DNA from: Domibacillus robiginosus
GTDB lineage: Bacteria; Bacillota; Bacilli; Bacillales; Domibacillaceae
Assembly (NCBI RefSeq): GCF_000966195.1
Contig: NZ_LAHL01000006.1
Span: 1-34,404, forward strand
Direction of reading: 5' to 3'
Length of the DNA: 34,404 nt
Numbering within the stretch: position 1 is the stretch's first letter; the number at the start of each line of letters is the position of its first letter. Shown piece after piece: positions 7,421 through 15,551 of the stretch. A program made the position numbers and the translations under genes. The notes beneath the pieces are model-generated. The model had not been told where the DNA came from. It ran no database searches and worked only from the letters and a program-made list of their open reading frames with translations.

Positions 7421-7972
7421 ATGGATGCACAGGTTCAACGTTATTTTAAAGATGTAGAATCAAAAAACAAAGAAATCCAGTACGAGGCTTATAAAAACAT
7501 ATTAACTGAAACAGAAAAGGAAGTATCATGGGCATACGAAGTATGGGATCAATTAGTAGAGGAACTGACCAGTCGTAATCCACATAAAAGATCACGTGCA
7601 GCACAGTTTCTTGCTCATTTAGCCGTAAGTGATCCGGAAAAAAGAATGATAAAGGACTTTTCAAAGTTATGGAAGGTAACGAAAGATCCGAAATTTGTTA
7701 CTGCAAGGCATAGTTTGCAATCCATTTGGCGAGTAGGTCTGGCTGGAGATGAACAGCAAGAATTAATACTTCATCACGTTACAGACCGTTTTATCGACTG
7801 CGTGGATGAAAAAAATTACACGTTAATCCGATATGACCTTATTCAGGGTCTTAAACACTTATATGATAAAGTGCAGAGGAAACAAATAAAACAAATAGCG
7901 CTTGATTTAATAGCAAGGGAAGAAGATAGTAAATATCAAAAGAAATATGCAATGCTGTGGCGGAATACATAA
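7421..7972 (+). CDS. Helical-repeat (HEAT/ARM-like) protein, unknown
   Basis: A 183-aa soluble, charged, apparently all-helical protein. Pairs of helices of about 35-40 residues repeat the pattern seen in HEAT/ARM proteins, for example NPHKRSRAAQFLAHLAV and YTLIRYDLIQGLKHLYDK. There are no catalytic motifs, signal peptide or membrane segments. GGGAGCTGAT lies 6 nt before the ATG. I do not recognise a named family; a scaffold or binding role is only an inference from the fold. Confidence 0.65.
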   Translation: MDAQVQRYFKDVESKNKEIQYEAYKNILTETEKEVSWAYEVWDQLVEELTSRNPHKRSRAAQFLAHLAVSDPEKRMIKDFSKLWKVTKDPKFVTARHSLQSIWRVGLAGDEQQELILHHVTDRFIDCVDEKNYTLIRYDLIQGLKHLYDKVQRKQIKQIALDLIAREEDSKYQKKYAMLWRNT

Positions 7973-8338
7973 AATGAACTATTAGTGCTTGCAGCATTAT
8001 ATGCAAAAACGATGAATATCTCCTTTGCTTGCTCAACAGACGTATTCATTAGCTGACCAAGGAACCGCCTCAAGGACCTCGCAAGGTTCTTTTTTTTATT
8101 GAAAAATCAACATTATTGCTTGGCTGCTTTAAAAAATTGCTTAAGCAGACGTCATGAAAATAACAAGCATCTTTTGCGACGGCAGATCTCTGCTACAAAA
8201 TAAGTATACAAAAAGCTCATGATCATTTAGTTAATAACCATGAGCCACTTATTTAACGTATAAAATGAACCATCAAAAGGTATTAGCGTTATTCGAAACG
8301 TATACTTAATCAGGGAAAGCTCTTTTAAATCAACCTCG
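7973..8338. other. Intergenic region, no gene
   Basis: No credible ORF. It contains one terminator (8072-8098) and separates convergent genes. An AT-rich stretch with CATGA repeats at 8217-8245 shows no recognised function. Confidence 0.6.
8072..8098 (+). terminator. Terminator after the helical-repeat gene
   Basis: AAGGACCT-cgca-AGGTTCTT is an 8-bp stem with one wobble, followed by seven T. Confidence 0.7.
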
Positions 8339-9652
8339 TCAGCGAGAGAATTCTTTAATCTTTACCTGCTCAGTGGAAGACTGGGAAGGATCAACTAATG
8401 GAAAGAGGATTGTAAAACAAGTGCCTTTTCCTGGTTTGCTGTCCACTTTAATTTCACCCATCATCGCTTTTACAATGCTGAAAACCACCATTGTTCCAAG
8501 CCCTGTACCGTTTACTTTTGTTGAAAAATAAGGGGTGCCCAGACGTTCGATTTGTTCCTCTGTCATACCAACCCCTGTATCTGCTACGGTCATCGATACT
8601 TTACCGTCCACCTCCTGTAATGTAATGATTAATTTCCCGCCATGAGGCATTGCTTCAATGCTGTTTTTAAGAAGGTTTGTAACGCATTGGTGAAATTTTT
8701 CTCGTTCACCGGCGACATGTATAGCTCCTGTTTTCTGAAGCTCAATATCTATGAGGTTCGTTAAAGCAAGAGGCATAACAGTTTCTATAATACTATCAAG
8801 TTCCTTATTCAATTCCAGCATCTCTATATTTTCCAATGAAGGAGTCGCAAAAGTAAGGTAATCCCCAATAATTGACGCAGCTTTATCCAATTCTTCAAGC
8901 GAAATAGAGATATAAAGGTTTTTTTCTTCAACTGTCAGGTTGTGATCGCCCAATAACTGAATAAATCCTCTGGTAGCTGTAAGTGGATTTCTGACTTCGT
9001 GTGAAATGGTTGCAGCCACTTCGCTGACGGATTTTAACTTTTCGAATTTTCTAACTTCTAAGGAAAGAGCCATGTCACTTCTCGCTCTTTCGATAAATTT
9101 AACAAACAGTAAAATCACAAGAATTTGAAGATAGATAAACACAACAAAAAACAGCAGATTTTTTAAACTCATGATGTCTGAATGAAATAAACTGAGTGAG
9201 GCTCCTGTAAATAACGCTGAAAGAAAAGCAACTTCCATTACACAACGCATTTTTTGAGTTAAGTTAACCGATTTTTCAAAGCGAGGAATCATAAACCATA
9301 GAGAAGTAAGCAATAGGGCACCGCCTGCTAAATTGGTATAAAAGCCAGAACTGCCCAGACCTAAACGACAAGTAATTAAAACAAGAAACAAAAGAAGAGC
9401 TATTCTGCGACCACCGTAAAAAGCACCGACGATAAAGGGCACATAACGCATATCGATGACCTGATCAGGACCTAGGGGAATAGAAAATGTCATACACAAC
9501 ACAATGGAACTTCCAGAGGCGAGAAAAATCAAAAGCTTATTGGTTAATTGGTGAATCTTTTTTTCAATGAATTTAAGATAGACAAAGAAAAAAATAAAAA
9601 TAAAAAATAGATTTAACAATAAGATTTGAAGATCAGGGAATACGTTCATCAC
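8339..9652 (-). CDS. KinB-like membrane sensor histidine kinase
   Basis: A 437-aa orphan kinase. Six hydrophobic helices (about residues 5-185) form a sensor of the 5TM-5TMR_LYT type, with almost no extracellular loops, as in B. subtilis KinB. The cytoplasmic part has the HisKA box ATISHEVRNPLTATRGF (phospho-His about 218), N box NLLKNSIEAMPHGG, G1 VADTGVGM, F box PYFST and G2 GTGLGT. The last G2 residue is Thr where Leu is usual. The start is GTG 9652 or ATG 9649, behind AAGGAG. No response regulator is adjacent, consistent with a phosphorelay kinase feeding Spo0F; that role is inference. Confidence 0.9.
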   Translation of the reverse strand: MMNVFPDLQILLLNLFFIFIFFFVYLKFIEKKIHQLTNKLLIFLASGSSIVLCMTFSIPLGPDQVIDMRYVPFIVGAFYGGRRIALLLFLVLITCRLGLGSSGFYTNLAGGALLLTSLWFMIPRFEKSVNLTQKMRCVMEVAFLSALFTGASLSLFHSDIMSLKNLLFFVVFIYLQILVILLFVKFIERARSDMALSLEVRKFEKLKSVSEVAATISHEVRNPLTATRGFIQLLGDHNLTVEEKNLYISISLEELDKAASIIGDYLTFATPSLENIEMLELNKELDSIIETVMPLALTNLIDIELQKTGAIHVAGEREKFHQCVTNLLKNSIEAMPHGGKLIITLQEVDGKVSMTVADTGVGMTEEQIERLGTPYFSTKVNGTGLGTMVVFSIVKAMMGEIKVDSKPGKGTCFTILFPLVDPSQSSTEQVKIKEFSR

Positions 9653-10189
9653 TTCTTTTACTCCTTCCTACTGCTGCTCATCAGTTTATGTATATGATAG
9701 AAAACGGCTGCTTCTTAAAATAAAAAGATATACAGCTGTGTGCCAACATTTCTCTTTTATTATCCTACAAAATAAGTAATAGTCCTACATTTTCCTTGCG
9801 TCAAATTACGACAAAAGCAGCGGTGGAAAAGTAGAATATTGTTTCATTTTAATGTTTATCTATACATCGCCTATGCTGCTATGCGGAAGCAGTGAATGGA
9901 AGGCATAGTTGTCGCATAAATAAGCGCTGTATAGAGAGGGCTCCCAAGAAAATTGTATATTTGTTTAAAAACACAGTATACGTTGGTAAAGATAAAAGAA
10001 ATGACCGGCTTGCGCTGAAAAGTGAAAAAGAAGAAGCTGCTTTTCTTTTTAGCGCAAACATATTGGGGTTAGTACGCCTATTATACGGTATTAAATATGC
10101 GAGATGAGTCTCCTATCGATCATATTCTGGGTCTGATTTGATGAGTTCACGGTGTAAAGGAATGAAATTTGAATGGAGGAGGAAGTAGA
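9653..10189. other. Intergenic region upstream of two divergent genes
   Basis: No convincing gene. A 71-codon frame at 9892-10107 has a poor ribosome-binding site and no recognisable family. ACGACAAAA at about 9806-9814 resembles a degenerate Spo0A box, but it is too weak to call. Confidence 0.45.
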
Positions 10190-10558
10190 ATGATTGAGAG
10201 CTATCAAGATTACATGAACCGTTCTGAAGCAGCGTATAAGGCTGAAAAAGAAATTATAGCGGACAAGCTGAAAGAAGGGATTAATGGTCTTGAATGGCTT
10301 GTTTTAAACACACTCGTGGATGAGAGAAGGAGTCATTCATTAAAGAAATGGACTGAATCAGTCATCGTAAGGATGTGCGGCAAAGAACCGTTAGAATTGT
10401 TTATGGAGGCTGTACATCTTGATCCAACTGCTTTTTATGATCGCTACAAGTTAAATTGGTACGTTACCTTTGACGAGGCCCTGACTTATTTATCACTTTT
10501 AAGAGACCGTGATTACGACCGCTATTTTGACGTCTTGCAGGAGTTTTATAAAAAGTGA
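10190..10558 (+). CDS. Small hypothetical helical protein
   Basis: A 122-aa soluble, charged protein, predicted mostly helical, with no signal peptide or catalytic motif. The C-terminus is rich in aromatic and acidic residues (DRDYDRYFDVLQEFYKK). The start is ATG 10190, behind the unusually strong GGAGGAGGAAGT; an in-frame TTG at 10169 precedes that site. It is probably a real gene of the Bacillaceae accessory set. I do not recognise the family and assign no function. Confidence 0.6.
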   Translation: MIESYQDYMNRSEAAYKAEKEIIADKLKEGINGLEWLVLNTLVDERRSHSLKKWTESVIVRMCGKEPLELFMEAVHLDPTAFYDRYKLNWYVTFDEALTYLSLLRDRDYDRYFDVLQEFYKK

Positions 10559-10776
10559 GAAGCCGTATTGGTAATGTAACTCAGGATGTATATAATAAGT
10601 GGCTTCGACTGTTATACGGTCCAATTCCGGCTTGGAGATCTGGCAAAAACAAAAAAGAGAGTCGGTGGCATACTGTTCGATTTATTCCGCAGGCATGAAC
10701 AAAGCTGGCATTGGTAAAACTACGTTATAAATAAAATCGTATACGGCTATTTTAAAATGTAAAAGGAGTTAAAGAA

Positions 10777-10980
10777 ATGACAAACAAAGAAAAGTCTTTA
10801 TCTAGAATGGTTAATAAAACGGTAGAAAAAATACGCAATCCTAATGCCGATCCCCAGGAGAACTATTTAGAACCAGAAAAAGATGAGCCGAGCGATACGT
10901 TTCTATCTGCAGATGCAAAAGAGCTAGAGCCCGTCAAGCCATCATTAAATGAAATCAACGAACGCAGGCATAAGCAATGA
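10777..10980 (+). CDS. Small hydrophilic hypothetical protein
   Basis: A 67-aa protein, highly charged and probably disordered, rich in Glu, Lys, Pro and Asn (NPNADPQENYLEPEKDEPSD). There is no hydrophobic core. AAAAGGAG lies 9 nt before the ATG, which is the main reason to accept it. Small proteins of this composition are common among late-stationary or spore-associated genes of Bacillus, but nothing here proves that role. Confidence 0.55.
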   Translation: MTNKEKSLSRMVNKTVEKIRNPNADPQENYLEPEKDEPSDTFLSADAKELEPVKPSLNEINERRHKQ

Positions 10981-11285
10981 GAAAGCAACATATACGTTAT
11001 CCGGATTGATTTGATAAAAGAAATGGAACAACTATCGAGAACAAGATCACTATTCGTACAGAAGGGGCAATGCCACAAGTACGGTTAAACGTAATAACCT
11101 AAATTGTTACGCAAGTATTGAGCTGCGCTGCCAGATAAAAAGAAGGAAGAGGAAGTCTTATGGTTAATCATAGGGCTTCTTCATGATTATAATGAAGCAA
11201 TAAAAAGGCACTGATACCAAAGCCAGCCTTTGGCCACGTAGGATACTCAATTGTTAGGTAAGAAAAATTTGTGTTTTTTGGCAGC
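10981..11285. other. Intergenic region, no gene
   Basis: No ORF with a ribosome-binding site and no strong hairpin. The next element is the rrf2-family promoter. Confidence 0.5.
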
Positions 11286-11324
11286 TTGATTTACAATCAA
11301 TTACAGATATTAAAAGTCTTTAAT
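11286..11324 (+). promoter_or_regulatory. Promoter and palindromic operator of the Rrf2-type gene
   Basis: TTGATT (11286-11291), a 16-nt spacer and TATTAA (11308-11313). The palindrome ATTAAAAGTCTTTAAT (11309-11324) covers the -10 box and nearly repeats the one upstream of the flavoenzyme gene, so both are probably sites for the Rrf2 protein. Confidence 0.7.
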
Positions 11325-11347
11325 GGTTTTAATTATGAGGTGCATTG

Positions 11348-11770
11348 ATGAAGTATTCAAAGGCAACCAATTATGCACTCCATACAATGGTGCATTTAAC
11401 GCTGGAACCAAAGGGTCAAACAGTAAGTGTAGAGCAGCTGGCGTCCATGCAGGATTTGTCTCCGACGTACTTGTCGAAGATTTTGACAAAGCTAGTGAAA
11501 GCTGGATTAATCGAATCAGTGCCAGGAGCAAAGGGCGGTTACAGTATTTCACGCCGCGCGCAGGATATTTCATTTCTAGATGTGATTGAAGCGGTGGAGG
11601 GTCAGTCGGTGCTGTTCAATTGCGTATTTGATCATAACGAAAGCGAGTGTTTAATTGAGCGGGTGATGATCGAGGCGGAGAGCAACATGAAGAAAGAGCT
11701 GGCCGGCCGAACGATCCAGAGCATTGCGGAGCAGACAGGAAAACGACATTGCCAGGAGACAAAAAAATAA
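11348..11770 (+). CDS. Rrf2 family transcriptional regulator, probably redox-sensing
   Basis: A 140-aa Rrf2-type winged-helix protein. MKYSKATNYALHTMVHL is the family's N-terminal helix, followed by SPTYLSKILTKLVKAGLI (recognition helix) and GAKGGYSISR (wing). Cysteines at 92, 101 and 135 lie in the region that binds an iron-sulfur cluster in IscR or acts as a thiol switch in HypR-like proteins. The spacing (Cys-x8-Cys, then a far Cys) does not match the IscR pattern exactly, so a thiol switch is favoured. The start is ATG 11348, 5 nt after GAGGTG. Codon choice here and in the next gene looks more GC-rich than in the neighbours, which suggests joint acquisition. Confidence 0.9.
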   Translation: MKYSKATNYALHTMVHLTLEPKGQTVSVEQLASMQDLSPTYLSKILTKLVKAGLIESVPGAKGGYSISRRAQDISFLDVIEAVEGQSVLFNCVFDHNESECLIERVMIEAESNMKKELAGRTIQSIAEQTGKRHCQETKK

Positions 11771-11799
11771 AAATAAATTTTTTTACACCAATTAAAGAC

Positions 11800-11815
11800 A
11801 TTAAAGGTCTTTAAT
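11800..11815 (+). promoter_or_regulatory. Palindromic operator upstream of the flavoenzyme gene
   Basis: ATTAAAG-GT-CTTTAAT is a perfect 16-bp palindrome identical at 15 of 16 positions to the one at 11309-11324. It lies 26 bp upstream of the flavoenzyme start codon, indicating shared control by the Rrf2 protein. Confidence 0.7.
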
Positions 11816-11841
11816 AGATTTTATAAAAAGGAGTGTATCAT

Positions 11842-12744
11842 ATGTTGGATTGTGTCATTATTGGTGGAGGACCTGCAGGGCTAAATGCCGCGCTGATTAT
11901 GGGGCGTGCTGGCCGGCAAACGATTTTGTTTGATGAAGATAAACCACGTAACCGGGTGACGCAGGAGTCGCACGGGTTTATCACACAGGACGGGATAAAG
12001 CCATCGGAGTTCAAGAAGCGGGCCAGAACGGATGTCGGAAAGTATCCGTCTGTCTCTATTAAAGAGGAGCGGGTGGAGACCGTTGAACAAACTGGTCGTG
12101 TGTTCCGAATTCAAACGAAAGGCGGAGCAGAATACGTGGCGAAAAAGGTGCTTCTTGCAACAGGTCTTCAGGATATTTTACCAGAGATTCCGGGCATTCA
12201 GAATGTATACGGAACGAGTGTTTTCAGCTGTCCGTTTTGTGACGGATGGGAAATGCGAGGGCAGGCACTGGCGGTGATTGCGGAAAATGAACGGGCTTTT
12301 CATATGGGAAAACTGCTGTCAAATTGGAGCCGTGATGTAATGGTCTTTACGAATGGCTACCGGGTCCCTAATGAGGACAAGGCTATCCTGGCCCGGCAGG
12401 ACGTGGTAGTCGTGGAAGAAAAGGTTGCAGCTCTTAGATCAAACGGAGGACAGCTAACGTCGATCCAGCTGCAAACCGGTCAGGAAATCGAGAGGGAGGC
12501 AGGAATTGTGATGACCGGTCTGGTACAGTCGGCTCCTTTCGCGGAACAGCTCGGCTGCGAACTTACCCCAAACGGCGGAATTAAAGTAGATTCATTTGGG
12601 CGAACAACGGTCGAAGGAGTATATGCATGTGGAGATACATCACTCAGCACGCCTTCTCAGCTGGTGATTGCGGCGGCGGAGGGCAATAAGGCAGCGGCTG
12701 GCGTCATTATGGATTTAGTTGAAACAGCATTTCTTTTGCCATAA
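11842..12744 (+). CDS. Thioredoxin-reductase-like FAD/NAD(P)H disulfide oxidoreductase
   Basis: A 300-aa two-domain flavoenzyme. The N-terminal FAD Rossmann motif is IIGGGPAGLNAAL (about 6-18), the redox-active CPFCDGWE lies at about 131-138, and the C-terminal FAD motif is GVYACGDTS. The NAD(P)H-binding segment (LAVIAENERAF) lacks the canonical GxGxxA/G. The CP-x-C-x-G-W-E form resembles GliT/HlmI-type low-Mr thiol-disulfide oxidases more than bona fide TrxB (CATC). Reduction or oxidation of a small dithiol is therefore as likely as thioredoxin reduction. The start is ATG 11842, 8 nt after AAGGAG. It forms a two-gene unit with the Rrf2 regulator. Confidence 0.85.
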   Translation: MLDCVIIGGGPAGLNAALIMGRAGRQTILFDEDKPRNRVTQESHGFITQDGIKPSEFKKRARTDVGKYPSVSIKEERVETVEQTGRVFRIQTKGGAEYVAKKVLLATGLQDILPEIPGIQNVYGTSVFSCPFCDGWEMRGQALAVIAENERAFHMGKLLSNWSRDVMVFTNGYRVPNEDKAILARQDVVVVEEKVAALRSNGGQLTSIQLQTGQEIEREAGIVMTGLVQSAPFAEQLGCELTPNGGIKVDSFGRTTVEGVYACGDTSLSTPSQLVIAAAEGNKAAAGVIMDLVETAFLLP

Positions 12745-12792
12745 ATCATCGTATTTTAGCAAAAGTGCACGTAAAACATAAGGAGCAATTTG

Positions 12793-12864
12793 GTGAAGAA
12801 ACAGTTCTTTAGATGGATTATTGAAAGTCATATTAAGGAGAGACACTTGGGTGCCAAATTATGA
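12793..12864 (+). CDS. Possible upstream small ORF overlapping the phosphotransferase start
   Basis: GTG 12793 follows AAGGAG by 7 nt and opens a 23-codon basic peptide (KKQFFRWIIESHIKERH). Its stop (TGA 12864) lies 13 nt inside the downstream gene. It contains that gene's ribosome-binding site, so translation of the two could be coupled. There is no similarity to known leader peptides. Confidence 0.3.
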   Translation: MKKQFFRWIIESHIKERHLGAKL

Positions 12865-13642
12865 AAACGAGGAAATATTAACAGGAGGAAATGTCACTAA
12901 TGTTTATCGTGTGGAGGATACTGTTCGACGCGAATTAAAGCCGGAGAGTTCCAGCATTCATAAGCTATTAAAGCATTTAGAGGACAAAGATTTCAATTAT
13001 GCACCGAAGTTTTTAGGAATTGATGAGCAGGGAAGAGAAATGCTGTCTTTCATTGAAGGGGAAGCCGGTCAATATCCTTTAAAAGGGTACATGTGGTCAA
13101 ATGATGTTTTAAAAGAAATAGCGAAGATGCTCCGTCTTTATCATGAAGCCGTAAGTGATTTTCCATTAGTAAATGAGTTTAAACCAATCGATCATACTCC
13201 ACAAACAGTGGAGGTATTATGTCATAATGACTTTGCTATATACAACATTATCTTTAACCAGCAAAAACCGGTCGGTATCATTGACTTTGATGTTGCTGGA
13301 CCTGGTCCAAGAATTTGGGATATAGCTTATACACTGTATACATGTTTGCCATTAAGCAGGTTTTATCTTTCCGAAACAGCACAGAAGGTTCATTATGATC
13401 CTTCGCGACATGCCAGTCTCATAAAGAAACGATTAACATTGTTTTTTGAAACCTACGGTGAAGAAATGCCACAGAATTTTTGGGAAATGGTAGTGCTGCG
13501 ACTAGAAGGGCTATGTAAGACGATCATAAGGAAAGCGAATGAAGGAGATTCGGCATTTCAGAAAATGATGGATGAAGGTCATCTCACACATTATCAAAAT
13601 GATATTACATTCATTCGAAAACATGGAAAAGAGTGGATTTAA
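12851..13642 (+). CDS. Aminoglycoside phosphotransferase (APH) family protein
   Basis: A 263-aa kinase-fold protein of the APH/choline kinase superfamily. The catalytic loop is CHNDFAIYNIIFN (H-x-D-x4-N), and the metal-binding motif GIIDFDVAGPGPRIWDIAY follows about 15 residues later. The N-lobe starts with EEILTGGNVTNVYRVEDTVRREL. These genes are common in Bacillaceae and usually are not resistance genes; the substrate is unknown. The start is taken as GTG 12851, 10 nt after AAGGAG. The longer frame from TTG 12821 would place that ribosome-binding site inside the gene. No operon partner is present. Confidence 0.85.
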   Translation: MPNYENEEILTGGNVTNVYRVEDTVRRELKPESSSIHKLLKHLEDKDFNYAPKFLGIDEQGREMLSFIEGEAGQYPLKGYMWSNDVLKEIAKMLRLYHEAVSDFPLVNEFKPIDHTPQTVEVLCHNDFAIYNIIFNQQKPVGIIDFDVAGPGPRIWDIAYTLYTCLPLSRFYLSETAQKVHYDPSRHASLIKKRLTLFFETYGEEMPQNFWEMVVLRLEGLCKTIIRKANEGDSAFQKMMDEGHLTHYQNDITFIRKHGKEWI

Positions 13643-13766
13643 GAAAAAGTTTTGTTGATTCAACGAGGGCTTTTGTTGGATAAAGAAGAAAGCAGAACGA
13701 CCAAACTATTTATAAAGAGCCTGCCATTCAACCGAACCAAAAAACATGCTTGAATATTTTTAAACT

Positions 13767-13814
13767 GAACCTCGAATGAGATCACTTTTTTTAAGTGTCT
13801 ACCATTCGGGGTTC
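13767..13814. repeat. Long imperfect inverted repeat (hairpin)
   Basis: GAACCTCGAATG (13767-13778) pairs with CATTCGGGGTTC (13803-13814) with one wobble, enclosing a second stem CACTT-ttttt-AAGTG. No T run follows, so it is not a normal terminator. It lies 125 bp after the phosphotransferase gene. Confidence 0.5.
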
Positions 13815-13872
13815 TGTTCACTGTTCTGCTGGTATGGCTTTTACTTTAGGACATTGCTTATTTTTTTATCAT

Positions 13873-13950
13873 TCGCAAACCCATCCGTCTTTATCACGAT
13901 CATGCTTTGAATTATGAGTAGGGAACACCATCCGGGTACTTTTTGTGCAG
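13873..13950 (-). pseudogene. Decayed excalibur-domain fragment, related to the nuclease at 22824
   Basis: On the minus strand this stretch is clearly similar to 22832-22929, the 3' end of the thermonuclease gene. The peptides KKYPDGV and HDRDKDGWVCE can be read in different frames, joined by a deletion and stops. Nothing upstream resembles a nuclease domain, so only the calcium-binding tail remains. Confidence 0.7.
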
Positions 13951-14054
13951 GCATTTTAAAGCAAAAAGATGTTTCCACTAAAAGCCTCACTCAAACTTCT
14001 TCCAGCTATATAAAATGAGTTTTTATCAGTAAAGTTATCTATAGCAAAATACGT

Positions 14055-14164
14055 TATAATATAGTATTTTTGTTTTTATGTGGTCCCTTTTTTGAATGAA
14101 AACGTTTAAAATGGTTAAAATAATAAGCAGTATCTATCATTTATACTGTCGCCGTTAAATGATA
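14055..14164 (+). promoter_or_regulatory. Candidate promoter and inverted repeat before the kinase
   Basis: TATAAT at 14055-14060 has only a weak -35. A perfect 9-bp inverted repeat TATCATTTA-N12-TAAATGATA lies at 14135-14164, about 50 bp before the start codon. Either a regulator site or a leader hairpin is possible. Confidence 0.4.
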
Positions 14165-14216
14165 AATAATTCTTCAGTTTACCCATCAAAAGGGGTTGAG
14201 AAGTGGAGTGAAACAT

Positions 14217-15464
14217 GTGTCTAAGTATAAAGGAAACTTCAGTAAACTTGAGTCAATCCAAGAAGAATTAGAGCTGTATAAACGATTAGTCACAGAGCTC
14301 CCTGTGGATATAGATTATATTGATGAAAAAACAAATATCAGAATTTCTAAAAACAAAAATGACAGATCTATTGTTATGGAAGAAGTGAATGTAAAAGATG
14401 CCGAAAAAAGCGATTTAGTTTATCCGTCCATTGGATATAAGTTTGAACAGTTAGAAACGTTCTTACAACCACTTCTAGATGTAGTACCCCATCACATTGT
14501 TTTTATTGATAAGGATGGAATTATCACACTTTGTAATGCACAAACGTTAATTGATTTAAATGAAACGAAAGAAAATGTAATTGGTAAGAATATTTCTCAC
14601 TTGTTAAAAATAGATGAGAAGGATATTAAACTGCTAGAAACATTGAATACTGGGAAAGAATTTTATAATGTAGAGATTTTAGACTCGAACTATGGAATTA
14701 TCAATACGAGGATAATATATGATGATAATGGCAATGTATTGAGGGTCGTTGGTTTCTTCCATTTTTTAAACCATTTAAAAGAAGCAGAAAAGATGAATAT
14801 GATCGGGCAAATATCAGCAAGTATTGCTCATGAAGTTAGAAATCCATTAACAACGGTACGCGGATATTTGCAGCTAGTGGGACAAGGAGAGTTGGAGGTG
14901 GACCCTAACTTATTTCGTACACTGTTAATACCAGAGTTAGACCGGGCAAATAAAATTATAAACGACTTCTTAATGGTTTCGAAGTCATCACCGATAACGA
15001 AGGAGCCCAAGCTAGTAAGTGATTTAGCAGCGCATTTTAAAAGGCTTTTGGACAGTGAAGCTCTTCTTAAAAAAGTGGAGCTAGTTGTAAACGTTAGTGA
15101 GGATGTAAAAGGTACACTTATTCTTGTAAATCAAAGTGAACTCATTCAAGTATTTGTAAATCTATTTAATAACGCAGTGGAATCCAAAGGAAACAATGAC
15201 CTGGAGGTTAGTTTAGTTTGCACGAAGAACAAGAATCATATTATTTTTCAATTCAAGGATAATGGGATTGGAATAGAGGACCAACAATTAAAGTATATTT
15301 TTGATCCTTTTTTCTCCACAAAGGATACCGGAACCGGATTGGGGTTATCGCTTTCAAAAAAGATTATTGAGTTGCATGGAGGGACCCTTTCTGTTTCTAG
15401 CACTCCGCATAAAGGAACCGTTTTTACGATTAAAATTCCGACTTATAATATAAGAAAAAGCTAA
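14217..15464 (+). CDS. Cytoplasmic PAS-domain sensor histidine kinase (sporulation-kinase type)
   Basis: A 415-aa soluble kinase without membrane segments. An N-terminal charged helical region (1-70) is followed by one PAS domain (about 80-180: PHHIVFIDKDGIITLCN, then IGKNISHLL). The kinase core has ASIAHEVRNPLTTVRGYLQL (phospho-His about 205), N box VFVNLFNNAVES, G1 FKDNGIGIED, F box FDPFFSTKDTG and G2 GTGLGLSLSK. The HisKA box resembles those of KinA-E, which phosphorylate Spo0F. The start GTG 14217 is 8 nt after GTGGAG; TTG 14196 and GTG 14208 are alternatives. It is an orphan with no adjacent response regulator. Confidence 0.88.
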   Translation: MSKYKGNFSKLESIQEELELYKRLVTELPVDIDYIDEKTNIRISKNKNDRSIVMEEVNVKDAEKSDLVYPSIGYKFEQLETFLQPLLDVVPHHIVFIDKDGIITLCNAQTLIDLNETKENVIGKNISHLLKIDEKDIKLLETLNTGKEFYNVEILDSNYGIINTRIIYDDNGNVLRVVGFFHFLNHLKEAEKMNMIGQISASIAHEVRNPLTTVRGYLQLVGQGELEVDPNLFRTLLIPELDRANKIINDFLMVSKSSPITKEPKLVSDLAAHFKRLLDSEALLKKVELVVNVSEDVKGTLILVNQSELIQVFVNLFNNAVESKGNNDLEVSLVCTKNKNHIIFQFKDNGIGIEDQQLKYIFDPFFSTKDTGTGLGLSLSKKIIELHGGTLSVSSTPHKGTVFTIKIPTYNIRKS

Positions 15465-15514
15465 ATAAAAACAGAGATTGTCCGGGGATGATCAGATTGT
15501 TGGATAGCATGAGT

Positions 15515-15551
15515 CAAAGCTGGAGAGATAATGAATCCAGCTTTGTTTTTT
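15515..15551 (+). terminator. Terminator after the PAS kinase
   Basis: CAAAGCTGGA and TCCAGCTTTG form a perfect 10-bp stem with an 11-nt loop, followed by six T. Confidence 0.9.

Noticed and set aside
9892-10107. 71-codon plus-strand frame
   Set aside because: Weak ribosome-binding site, no recognisable family and Cys/Arg-rich composition; kept only as a note on the intergenic region.
11323-11589. Plus-strand 88-codon frame overlapping the Rrf2 gene
   Set aside because: It is out of frame with the clear Rrf2 family sequence and has no ribosome-binding site.
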